The translations under genes were made by a program, and so were the position numbers. From assembly GCA_036505615.1 (NCBI GenBank), contig DASXTB010000188.1:1-10957 (forward strand): 10,957 bases of DNA, given 5' to 3'. Source of the stretch: DASXTB01 sp036505615. Its GTDB lineage: Bacteria > Acidobacteriota > UBA6911 > JACQSX01. The notes beneath the pieces were generated by a model, which was not told the DNA's origin, ran no database searches, and was given only the letters and a program-made list of their open reading frames with translations. This document shows, one piece after another, positions 1 to 5,915 of this stretch (position 1 is its first letter; each line of letters opens with the position of its first letter).

Positions 1-2
1 AG

Positions 3-43
3 CCGGGGGCAGAGCGCGTCTTTTGCGCGCCGCCCCCGGTTTT
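3..43 (+). terminator. Rho-independent terminator of a gene upstream of the window
   Basis: An 8-bp GC-only outer stem (3-10 with 32-39, CCGGGGGC/GCCCCCGG) encloses a 4-bp inner stem (14-17 with 25-28, GCGC/GCGC) and is followed at once by TTTT (40-43). This is the layout of an intrinsic terminator reading to the right. It would end transcription of a gene left of the window and separate it from the sdh cluster. The T-run is short, so termination may be partial. Confidence 0.6.
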
Positions 44-59
44 CGGAACCCCACGCGAT

Positions 60-76
60 GCACCCTGAAGGGGTGC
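60..76. repeat. Small CCCTGAAGGGG-type hairpin repeat
   Basis: GCACCC (60-65) pairs perfectly with GGGTGC (71-76) around a TGAAG loop. A related hairpin, GCCC-TGAAA-GGGC, lies at 6069-6081. Hairpins of this wording recur between genes in acidobacterial and related genomes. It lies in the leader of the sdh cluster, 30 bases before the ribosome binding site. No clear -35/-10 pair was found in 44-107, so the promoter of the cluster is not identified. Confidence 0.5.
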
Positions 77-107
77 AATAGGAATAGCGCAAATTGATTT
101 CTGTGGA

Positions 108-114
108 AAGGAGG
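108..114 (+). promoter_or_regulatory. Ribosome binding site deciding the sdhB start
   Basis: AAGGAGG lies just before the ATG at 117. Counted from AAGGAG the gap is 3 bases, which is short but usable. The rival start at 204 has no purine-rich site upstream. This is the strongest Shine-Dalgarno match in the cluster, and it favours the longer sdhB reading. Confidence 0.55.
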
Positions 115-116
115 AG

Positions 117-932
117 ATGGACAACAGTCGGCAGAGTCTTCGCTGTAACGTAACGGCGCGAGTAAAATTCTCGGATATCTGGCTGCAACCGACATTAACA
201 GAAATGCCAACATACACTTTTCAGATCGCGCGTTCAGACGTGGACGGAACATCAAAGCAAGCGCAGATTTTTGAAGTCTCGCTGGAAGAAAGAATGACCG
301 TGCTGGATGCTCTTTTCGCAATCCAGCGAAAGCAGGACCCGTCGCTTTCTTTTCGATGCTCCTGCCGCGTGGGAATGTGCGGCACTTGCGCGGTATATGT
401 AAACCGAATACCGCGGCTGGCCTGCAGGACACGCGTCACGGAGCTGAATTCAAAGACGGTGACTGTGCAACCTCTTCCTTATCTTCCCGTCATCAAGGAT
501 CTGGTTGTCTCAATGGATCCGTTCTTCGACCAATGGAAGAAAATCCTGCCTGCATTTCATCCGGCTCCGGACGTGGTAGAACTGGCAAAGATTCCGCTGG
601 ATTCTGAATTTCACCGCCAAACAGAGAGCAAGCGCGACTGTATTACCTGCGGCGCATGCTTCAGCGCCTGTGGAATCAAAGCAACCAACAGTCGTTACCT
701 GGGACCGGCAGCGATCAACAAGGCCTTTTTGCGGCTGATGGATCCTCGAGACGGCGCGGTAGAAAGGCGGCTGCGTGTCCTGAACGACGAGTACGGTGGA
801 ATTTGGAGATGCCACACGCAGTTCAACTGCGTCGCGGTCTGCCCCAAAGGAATAAATCTCACCGATTCGATCGGACGCCTCAAGAGAGCCATGCTGCGAC
901 CAGCGAAGTTTTCAAAGGCGGTATGCGAGTAG
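117..932 (+). CDS. sdhB: Succinate dehydrogenase / fumarate reductase iron-sulfur subunit
   Basis: This subunit carries electrons from the flavin of SdhA to the quinone site in the membrane anchor, on the cytoplasmic face. The N-terminal plant-type ferredoxin domain has the [2Fe-2S] ligands C83, C88, C91 and C103 (motif CRVGMCGTC, then LAC). The C-terminal domain has CITCGACFSAC (C175, C178, C181, C185) and CHTQFNCVAVCPKG (C232, C238, C242). By family rule these bind a [4Fe-4S] cluster (C175, C178, C181, C242) and a [3Fe-4S] cluster (C185, C232, C238). All eleven ligands are present. The ATG at 117 has a good Shine-Dalgarno site but gives 29 extra residues. Homology would favour ATG 204 (MPTYTFQIAR, 242 aa), which has no such site. 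It overlaps sdhC by 10 bases, which suggests coupled translation. SQR versus QFR direction cannot be settled from this subunit. Confidence 0.95.
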   Translation: MDNSRQSLRCNVTARVKFSDIWLQPTLTEMPTYTFQIARSDVDGTSKQAQIFEVSLEERMTVLDALFAIQRKQDPSLSFRCSCRVGMCGTCAVYVNRIPRLACRTRVTELNSKTVTVQPLPYLPVIKDLVVSMDPFFDQWKKILPAFHPAPDVVELAKIPLDSEFHRQTESKRDCITCGACFSACGIKATNSRYLGPAAINKAFLRLMDPRDGAVERRLRVLNDEYGGIWRCHTQFNCVAVCPKGINLTDSIGRLKRAMLRPAKFSKAVCE

Positions 933-1321
933 CGCTCGGCCACCTGCTGGATAAATATCGCCGGCAATATGCTGGAACTCTGGCGTGGCTGATTCAACGG
1001 GTCACCGGGATCCTGCTGTTGTTCTACCTGTTGTTGCATGTCCGAACCGTGCACAAGCTTAGCGAAGGACCCGAAGCTTTCAACGCAGCGATGGCTCTCT
1101 TCCGGCACCCGCTTTTCAAGTTGCTCGAAATTGCACTTCTCGGCACCGTAATTCTTCATGCGCTAAACGGGATCCGAATCACTGTTATCGACCTGGGTAT
1201 TGGACAGGAAAAACAACGCGAACTCTTCTGGGGTTTTACGCTGGCGCTGGGAGCGCTTTTATTTCTGGCAGGCGCCGTCCCCATTTTTCTGTTTGCAATT
1301 TTGAAGATTGGACACGGATGA
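923..1321 (+). CDS. sdhC: Succinate dehydrogenase cytochrome b membrane anchor, SdhC-like
   Basis: A 132-residue protein of three membrane helices (about 19-43, 66-92, 103-128) that would anchor SdhA/SdhB and help form the quinone and haem sites. Helix 1 opens with WLIQRVTG, like the quinone-site SxxxRVSG of known SdhC. H39 and H44 lie at its end. Helix 2 carries HALNGIRITVIDLG (H79), matching the SdhC/SdhD haem-ligand signature. The start ATG lies inside the end of sdhB with AAAGG (914-918) four bases upstream. A longer open frame back to 656 is only a shadow of sdhB. The last codons (Gly-His-Gly-stop) are made by the ACACGGAT tandem repeat that begins at 1308, so the natural C-terminus may have been replaced by repeat sequence. 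Confidence 0.88.
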   Translation: MRVALGHLLDKYRRQYAGTLAWLIQRVTGILLLFYLLLHVRTVHKLSEGPEAFNAAMALFRHPLFKLLEIALLGTVILHALNGIRITVIDLGIGQEKQRELFWGFTLALGALLFLAGAVPIFLFAILKIGHG

Positions 1322-1539
1322 CACGGATCACACGGATCTGTAAATCAGCGCAAAGGCGCAAAGGCGCGAAGGCGCAAAGGGATGAAGCAAGGACCGCCCG
1401 CCCTCTGATCTGATTCGGAGAGATCAAGTGGCGCATTGGCGGGCGGTCCTTGCTTCATGTTCCTTGCGTCTTTGCGTCCTTGCGCCTTTGCGTTCATTTT
1501 ATTTTACAGATCCGTGTTATCTGCGTCATCCGTGTCCAA
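1308..1539. repeat. Composite inverted repeat of 9-mer and 8-mer tandem units between sdhC and sdhD
   Basis: The left arm (1308-1402) contains three 9-bp units ACACGGATS (1312-1338), then four 8-bp units GCGCAAAG (1348-1379), then a unique 21-base stretch (1382-1402). The right arm (1438-1539) is the mirror image: the 21-base stretch perfectly complemented (1438-1458), four units of CYTTGCGY (1462-1493), and three of ATCYGYGTY (1510-1536). The outermost 15 bases (1308-1322 and 1525-1539) are also perfectly complementary. The loop is 35 bases. A transcript could fold into a stem of nearly 100 bp. The element supplies the sdhC stop codon and ends 10 bases before the sdhD start. There is no T-run, so it is unlikely to be a simple terminator. 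Confidence 0.85.
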
Positions 1540-1549
1540 TTCAACAAAC

Positions 1550-1894
1550 ATGATTCGAAGCGCGATCGAATGGTACTTGCAAAGAATCACGGGCGCATTG
1601 CTCTTGATCCTCTTGGTTGCTCACTTCTGGGTCGAGCACTACATGGCGGCCCCCTTGAGGCGAGGTGAATTAACTTACCAGGTGATTCTGTCCAGAATCT
1701 CTAATCCCTACTGGCAAGCAATCGACATCGCTTTTTTGCTCATTGCCCTTTACCACGGCTTGAATGGAGTGCGAGGCATTATTCTCGATTACGGCAAAAT
1801 CAGCCGGCCTGCGGCCCGACTGTGCACCGCCGCTCTGGTGCTGGTAGGTTTGATTTGGGCATATTGGGGGATTGAAGCCTTCCGCAGACTCTGA
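1550..1894 (+). CDS. sdhD: Succinate dehydrogenase membrane anchor, SdhD-like
   Basis: A 114-residue protein of three membrane helices (about 12-31, 55-81, 91-110), forming the second half of the membrane anchor. Helix 1 begins YLQRITGALLL and ends with H25 and H30. Helix 2 has ALYHGLNGVRGIILDYG (H69), again the haem-ligand signature. It resembles SdhC (QR[VI]TG, H-x-LNG-[IV]R), so the two are probably ancient paralogues. With a helix-1 and a helix-2 His in each subunit, a two-haem (type A) anchor is possible. ATG 1550 gives a normal start (MIRSAIEWYLQR) but has no Shine-Dalgarno site. The preceding bases are repeat plus TCAACAAAC. In-frame starts at 1436 and 1457 exist but would translate the repeat. 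SdhC and SdhD labels could be swapped. Confidence 0.85.
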   Translation: MIRSAIEWYLQRITGALLLILLVAHFWVEHYMAAPLRRGELTYQVILSRISNPYWQAIDIAFLLIALYHGLNGVRGIILDYGKISRPAARLCTAALVLVGLIWAYWGIEAFRRL

Positions 1895-1903
1895 GTTTGT
1901 ACA

Positions 1904-2024
1904 TTGTCCGTTGTCCGTGGTCCGTTGTCAGTTGCCCGTTGTCACGTTCAGGGTCTTGGGTTCCGAATTGGGTTCTCGCGACCCGAGACGCAACAACGGA
2001 CAACTGACAACGCACCACAGACAA
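1904..2024. repeat. Heptamer tandem repeats in inverted orientation between sdhD and sdhA
   Basis: The left arm is six 7-bp units of the TTGTCCG type (1904-1945). The right arm is four units of the CNGACAA type (1997-2024), the reverse complement of the same family. Between them is a unique 50-base spacer with GGGT-rich text. The arms can pair over about 33 bases with a few mismatches. The right arm ends 13 bases before the sdhA start codon. The design resembles the heptanucleotide STRR sequences known from heterocystous cyanobacteria. Confidence 0.8.
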
Positions 2025-2037
2025 CCTACGAAATAAC

Positions 2038-3753
2038 TTGTTCACTATTGAAGAACTGGATACGGACATTCTAATCATCGGCGCGGGTGGCGCAGGATTG
2101 CTGGCCGCTTTGCACGCTCATGAAAGAAGCAAGCGCCTCAGGATGGTCATCGTCGTCAAGGGGCTGCTGGGCCAAAGCGGCTGCACTCGCATGGTGCAGG
2201 GCGGCTATAACGCTGTCTTAAATCCGGCAGACTCTCTGGAACGTCATTTCGAAGACACCATCCGTGGCGGCTGTTTCCTCAACAATCAGGAACTCGCGTG
2301 GGCTCTGGTGGAGGGCGCTCCGCAGCGGATTCTGGAATTGGAAAACAAAGTGGGCTGTCTGTTCGACCGGCAGGAGAACGGTACCATCCATCAGAAACCG
2401 TTCGCCGGCCAATCGTTTGACCGAACCGTGCACAAGGGTGATCTAACCGGAATTGAAATCATGTCTAATCTCCGCGACTACGTGCTGGAACACGGTTTGA
2501 CCGTCCTCGAAGAGTGCCGCGGGCTGGATTTGTTGAGTGACGGCGATCAGATCTCAGGTGCATTGCTGCTGGACATTCGCAGCGGAAAGTTCATCGCGGC
2601 GCGAGCCAAGGCCACGCTAGTTTGCACCGGCGCCGGCGCGACCATGTACCGTATCTCTTCACCCTCGCTGGAGAAAGCCGGAGATGGAATGGCCATGGCT
2701 TATCGGGCAGGCGCGGAGTTCGTGGATATGGAGATGATGCAATTCCACCCCACCGGACTGATGGTAGGAAATTCCCTGGCTACCGGTGGCTTGTTGGAAG
2801 AAGGCCTTCGCGGAGCAGGTGCACAGCTTTTCAATGGACTGGGAGAGCGTTTCATGGCCCGGTACGATCCCCAGCGGATGGAGCGGGCCACTCGCGACGT
2901 GATCTCTCAAAGCAGTTATCTGGAAATCATGCAAGGGCGCGGGACGCCGAGCGGTGGCGTCCTGCTCGACGCGACCCATCTGGGCGAAGACTTCTTGCTC
3001 CGGAACTTTCCGGGCATGGTGGAACGCTGTCGCGATTTCGGCTTCGATCTGCTGCACGAGAGAGTCGAGGTGTCCCCAAGCGCTCACTATCATATGGGAG
3101 GGATACGAGTTGACACCTGCTGCCAATCCAACATCGAAGGCTTGTTTGCAGCCGGCGAAGATGCGGGAGGCGTGCATGGCGCCAATCGTCTCGGTGGAAA
3201 CGGAGTGGCAGATTCGATTGTGTTCGGCGGCCGGGCGGGCGACGCCATGGCCGATTATATCGCCAGCCGGAAGCCGGCACGGATCTCAACAGCTGAAGTG
3301 AACGAATTGGCAGAACGCTGGATTCGGCCGCTTCGCCGCGACGCCGGAGAAAACGTATTTCATCTGCGCCAGCAGGTGGAGAACCTCATGTGGGAGAAAG
3401 TAGGGGTGGTCAGAAACAGCTCCGATCTGCAGGTCGCAATATCGGAATTGCAATCGCTGCGGGGGCGGGCAGAAGAGATCAAGGCGGGCGGTAGAACGGC
3501 ATTCAACCCTGAGTGGAATGAAGCGATCAACCTGACCAACATGACGCTGGTTGCAGAGATGATTGCTCGGAGCGCCTTGCTGCGAACAGAAACCCGCGGT
3601 GCTCACTATCGGACCGATCATCCGGTCTCTCGCTCCGCCTGGCTGAAGAACATATCCGTGATTTCCGAAGCGGACGAAATGAAACTGTATTGCCGACCGG
3701 TGGTATTCACACGATTAAGGCCTCCAGAAGCGGATGAATTGCAGCTGCCATGA
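2038..3753 (+). CDS. sdhA: Succinate dehydrogenase / fumarate reductase flavoprotein subunit
   Basis: The catalytic FAD subunit (571 aa, close to the usual length), interconverting succinate and fumarate on the cytoplasmic side. The dinucleotide-binding motif GAGGAG is at 15-20. Substrate-binding residues of the family are all visible: H237 in FHPTG, R286 in ATRDVIS, H350 in SAHYHMGG and R384 in GANRLGGN. At the position of the His that carries covalent FAD (SHT-x3-QGG), this protein has GCTRMVQGG, that is Cys49. FAD is therefore probably bound non-covalently, which in this superfamily tends to go with a lower flavin potential and better fumarate reduction. The start is a TTG directly after a repeat, without a visible ribosome binding site. 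An in-frame stop at 2005-2007 rules out a much longer reading, and no ATG occurs before the FAD motif. It could be named frdA; the neighbouring fumarase does not decide this. Confidence 0.94.
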   Translation: MFTIEELDTDILIIGAGGAGLLAALHAHERSKRLRMVIVVKGLLGQSGCTRMVQGGYNAVLNPADSLERHFEDTIRGGCFLNNQELAWALVEGAPQRILELENKVGCLFDRQENGTIHQKPFAGQSFDRTVHKGDLTGIEIMSNLRDYVLEHGLTVLEECRGLDLLSDGDQISGALLLDIRSGKFIAARAKATLVCTGAGATMYRISSPSLEKAGDGMAMAYRAGAEFVDMEMMQFHPTGLMVGNSLATGGLLEEGLRGAGAQLFNGLGERFMARYDPQRMERATRDVISQSSYLEIMQGRGTPSGGVLLDATHLGEDFLLRNFPGMVERCRDFGFDLLHERVEVSPSAHYHMGGIRVDTCCQSNIEGLFAAGEDAGGVHGANRLGGNGVADSIVFGGRAGDAMADYIASRKPARISTAEVNELAERWIRPLRRDAGENVFHLRQQVENLMWEKVGVVRNSSDLQVAISELQSLRGRAEEIKAGGRTAFNPEWNEAINLTNMTLVAEMIARSALLRTETRGAHYRTDHPVSRSAWLKNISVISEADEMKLYCRPVVFTRLRPPEADELQLP

Positions 3754-3769
3754 TGATTTGGGTTCGACG

Positions 3770-4028
3770 GGTGCCGCGAAGCGGCGCCTATTGCCCCGCT
3801 GGGGCGTCTCCTTTGTCCGCGCACTGCAGCATGAGAAAATGTATAAACTCTAGAGAGACGCCCCGCTGGGGCGCCTCCGGCACGATGAAAGATTGTGCGG
3901 GAGACGGCCCTCAGGCCGTCTCTCCAAAATGTCCAAACTCTAGGGAGACGGCCCTCCGGGCCGTCTCTACAAAATGTCCAAACCCCAGAAGACGCCTTCG
4001 GCGTTTCCAGACCTCACCGCAAACGGTG
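3770..4028. repeat. Array of GAGACG-type hairpins with ~45-bp period between sdhA and fumA
   Basis: Seven short hairpins stand in a row: 3770-3788, 3793-3805, 3855-3877, 3901-3922 (9-bp perfect stem), 3945-3967 (10-bp perfect stem), 3992-4004 and 4015-4028. Four share the frame GAGACG-(G/C)CCC-loop-complement. The linker AAAATGTNNAAACYC recurs at 3836, 3926 and 3971, that is at spacings of 90 and 45. The array fills the 298-base gap almost completely. It is a tandem family of diverging palindromes, similar in type to AGAGACG repeats seen between genes in cyanobacteria and other phyla. None is followed by a T-run. Confidence 0.85.
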
Positions 4029-4041
4029 TATCATTGACCAT

Positions 4042-4045
4042 CGGA
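4042..4045 (+). promoter_or_regulatory. Ribosome binding site deciding the fumarase alpha start
   Basis: GGAG with a 6-base gap to ATG 4052. This fixes the start after the hairpin array and rejects the in-frame ATG at 3974, which lies inside a repeat linker. Confidence 0.6.
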
Positions 4046-4051
4046 GCACAC

Positions 4052-4939
4052 ATGGAAACGCTTTATGACACCATCGAGGAAGTAGCCAGGAGCCTTTATC
4101 TTAAGGCGTTGCAAGATATTCCACAGGATGTCCGCCAGGCGCTCCGGCACAGTCTTCGAATTGAAAAAGACAGTGGAAATAAGACGGCAACGCAGGTTCT
4201 GACCACGATTGACGAAAATATTGCGGTAGCGGACAAACATCGGACTCTGGTGTGCCAGGATACCGGACTCCCCATTTATAAGGTACTCGTCGGCAGCAGG
4301 CTGGACTTGAACATCCCGGAAGTCAAGAAGCGTATTCGCAGGGCGTGCGAAAGAGCGACGGCGGAGCATCCTTTGCGTTCCAATACGGTGCATCCACTGA
4401 CGCGCCGAAATACTCAGACCAATACCGGCGAAGGAATACCCATCATCAAACTGGATTTCGTCTCCGACTCGGACCAAGTCGAGATCCGAATGGCTCCGAA
4501 AGGATCAGGATCAGAGCAAATGAGTTTCTTAAAGATGCTGAATCCCTCTGAAGGAATCCGTGGAATAAAAAAATTTGTGCTGGAATGTATATTTGAATCC
4601 GGCGCGCGCCCGTGCCCGCCCGTGATTGTGGGGATCGGGCTTGGCGGGACTTCCGATGTGGCGATGACTCTGGCAAAGGAAGCGAGCACGTTCCGCAGGG
4701 TTGGCTCTTCCAATCCCGATCCGGAAGTGGCCGCTCTGGAGAAGGAATTGCTGGAAAAGATTAACCAAACCGGGATCGGGCCGCAAGGTTTGGGCGGAAT
4801 CACGACGGCGCTGGCCGTACACGTGGAGTGGGCGCATACTCACATCACGCAGAACCCTGTCGCTGTGAATCTCCAATGTTGGAGGGGCGAACGCGCCGAG
4901 GCCGTGATTGAGAAGGATGGCAGGGTAACGTATCTGTAG
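4052..4939 (+). CDS. fumA: Class I fumarate hydratase, alpha (N-terminal) subunit
   Basis: A 295-residue subunit of the oxygen-sensitive [4Fe-4S] fumarase that converts fumarate to malate in the cytoplasm. Family marks are CQDTGLPIYK (C68), HPLTRRNTQTNTGEG (about 114-128), APKGSGSEQMS, ARPCPPVIVGIGLGGTSD (C188), and NLQCW (C276). C68, C188 and C276 are the likely cluster ligands by analogy with single-chain class I enzymes. The length fits the N-terminal half of a two-subunit enzyme, and its partner follows at 5099. Start: ATG 4052 with GGAG upstream. The same fold serves L(+)-tartrate dehydratase (TtdA), but the sdh context favours fumarase: the product of SdhABCD is its substrate. The gene symbol is by function; two-subunit versions are named variously. 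Confidence 0.9.
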   Translation: METLYDTIEEVARSLYLKALQDIPQDVRQALRHSLRIEKDSGNKTATQVLTTIDENIAVADKHRTLVCQDTGLPIYKVLVGSRLDLNIPEVKKRIRRACERATAEHPLRSNTVHPLTRRNTQTNTGEGIPIIKLDFVSDSDQVEIRMAPKGSGSEQMSFLKMLNPSEGIRGIKKFVLECIFESGARPCPPVIVGIGLGGTSDVAMTLAKEASTFRRVGSSNPDPEVAALEKELLEKINQTGIGPQGLGGITTALAVHVEWAHTHITQNPVAVNLQCWRGERAEAVIEKDGRVTYL

Positions 4940-4956
4940 TCCGTTGTTTCAGCTCA

Positions 4957-5100
4957 ATGAAGAATTAAGAATGAAGAATGAAGAATGAATAATGAAGACC
5001 GGTCAAATGTTTTTTGTCACCCGTGCTCAACGGTGTTATCGCCCATGACTATGATGAAAGATAATTCTTAATTCTTCATTCTTAATTCTTCATTCTTCAT
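4957..5100. repeat. ATGAAGA heptamer repeats in inverted orientation between the fumarase genes
   Basis: Six 7-bp units of the ATGAAGA/ATTAAGA type (4957-4998) face five units of TTCTTMA (5065-5099), the reverse complement of the same family. Bases 4957-4979 and 5071-5093 are perfectly complementary over 23 bases. The spacer is 66 bases of ordinary text. The right arm runs into the start codon of the fumarase beta gene: its last unit supplies the A of the ATG and the base after it the T. The AT-rich units contrast sharply with the surrounding coding sequence. Confidence 0.85.
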
Positions 5101-5680
5101 GGCAGAACACGTTCTACAAACTCCTCTGAGCGAATCGGACATACGAAAGCTTCATGTCGAGGATTCTGTCGTCATAAACGGCGTCATTTTCGGAATTCGC
5201 GATGCGACCCAGATTCGCATCTTCGATCAGGGCGTTGCGCCTCCGGCAGACTTAACAGGAGCCGTTTGCCTGCACACGGCTCCGGGAGTGAAGAAGGGGC
5301 CGGATGGCAGATATGAGAAATTGTCGATTGGAACGACCACCAGCACACGAATGGATCGTTTCGTGCCCGGCTTGCTGAAAACCTACGGAGTGCGCGCCAT
5401 AGTCGGCAAGGGAGGACTGCTTGGAGGCAGCGTGAAGGCGATGAAGGAATTTGGCGCCGCCTATTTTGCCATTGTCGGCGGAGCAGCCGCGCTGGAAACC
5501 TTGCAGATCGAAAATATCCTCGAAGTGTGGTGGGAGGACTTAATGCCCGAATGCCTGTGGAAATTCCAGGTAAAAGACTTCGGTCCGCTAATCGTCGCCA
5601 TCGATTCCCATGGCAACAGTCTTTACGAACGAGTCCAGCAGCAAGCCAGAGAAAAAATCCAATCATTCAACTGGGACTGA
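5099..5680 (+). CDS. fumB: Class I fumarate hydratase, beta (C-terminal) subunit
   Basis: A 193-residue partner of the alpha subunit, supplying the C-terminal domain of class I fumarase. Recognisable stretches are LHTAPGVKK (59-67), TTTSTRMDRFVP (about 80-91, the family's substrate-site segment), GVRAIVGKGG, YFAIVGGAAALE and the terminal VKDFGPLIVAIDSHGNSLY. Length and order match two-subunit enzymes. The ATG at 5099 lies inside the last heptamer of the preceding repeat, so no Shine-Dalgarno site is present. Even so, MAEHVLQTPLSESDIRKL aligns with normal starts of the family. TtdB-like tartrate dehydratase is the alternative, less likely here. A terminator candidate lies 235 bases downstream. 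Confidence 0.9.
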   Translation: MAEHVLQTPLSESDIRKLHVEDSVVINGVIFGIRDATQIRIFDQGVAPPADLTGAVCLHTAPGVKKGPDGRYEKLSIGTTTSTRMDRFVPGLLKTYGVRAIVGKGGLLGGSVKAMKEFGAAYFAIVGGAAALETLQIENILEVWWEDLMPECLWKFQVKDFGPLIVAIDSHGNSLYERVQQQAREKIQSFNWD

Positions 5681-5691
5681 GGCTAGTTCTG

Positions 5692-5752
5692 AGTTGCCAG
5701 TTCCCAGTTGCCAGTTGCTGGTTGCCACTTATGATCGACAACTGGAACCTGG
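5692..5752. repeat. AGTTGCC heptamer repeats with a short inverted partner
   Basis: Five 7-bp units of the AGTTGCC/AGTTCCC type run from 5692 to 5726, starting 11 bases after the fumB stop. A short reverse-complement piece (ACAACTGGAACCTGG, 5738-5752) follows, so the stretch can fold back imperfectly. It is the same design as the other gaps with a different unit. Confidence 0.7.
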
Positions 5753-5798
5753 ATCGGGTCATCGGTTTTGGTGGGAAAACAAATGCAAGAAAAACAGC

Positions 5799-5911
5799 CG
5801 TTCACGATCACGTCCACGATCACGTTTGCGTCCACGACCCACGCCCACGTTTATGTTTTACCCGGACGCTGTCGTGGTCGTGCTGCGTGATCGTCAACGT
5901 GATCGTGAACG
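5799..5911. repeat. CACGAT hexamer repeats in inverted orientation
   Basis: The left arm contains 6-bp units such as TTCACG, ATCACG, TCCACG (5801-5836, then degenerate to 5849). The right arm (5869-5911) carries the reverse complement series CGTGGT, CGTGAT, CGTGAA. Bases 5799-5813 and 5897-5911 are perfectly complementary over 15 bases. A third copy of the family, not paired, lies at 6355-6379. Confidence 0.75.
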
Positions 5912-5915
5912 AGTT

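Noticed and set aside
656..922. Long in-frame extension upstream of sdhC
   Set aside because: It overlaps sdhB in another frame, and its product has no membrane-anchor features. The start at 923 gives a normal SdhC.
1382..1458. Strong 21-bp stem as a terminator inside the sdh cluster
   Set aside because: The loop is 35 bases and no T-run follows. The gene behind it belongs to the same complex.
1436..1549. In-frame extension of sdhD (starts at 1436 and 1457)
   Set aside because: It would translate the inverted repeat arm. No ribosome binding site is seen and the family starts at MIRSAIEWYLQR.
3770..4028. CRISPR array
   Set aside because: The units are diverging palindromes with a similar linker, not identical repeats separated by unique spacers, and no cas gene is near.
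3974..4051. In-frame extension of the fumarase alpha gene
   Set aside because: It lies in the hairpin array, while ATG 4052 has GGAG upstream and starts like the family.
4052..5680. L(+)-tartrate dehydratase (TtdAB)
   Set aside because: Same fold and subunit plan, but the position directly after sdhA makes fumarase the simpler reading. It is not formally excluded by sequence alone.
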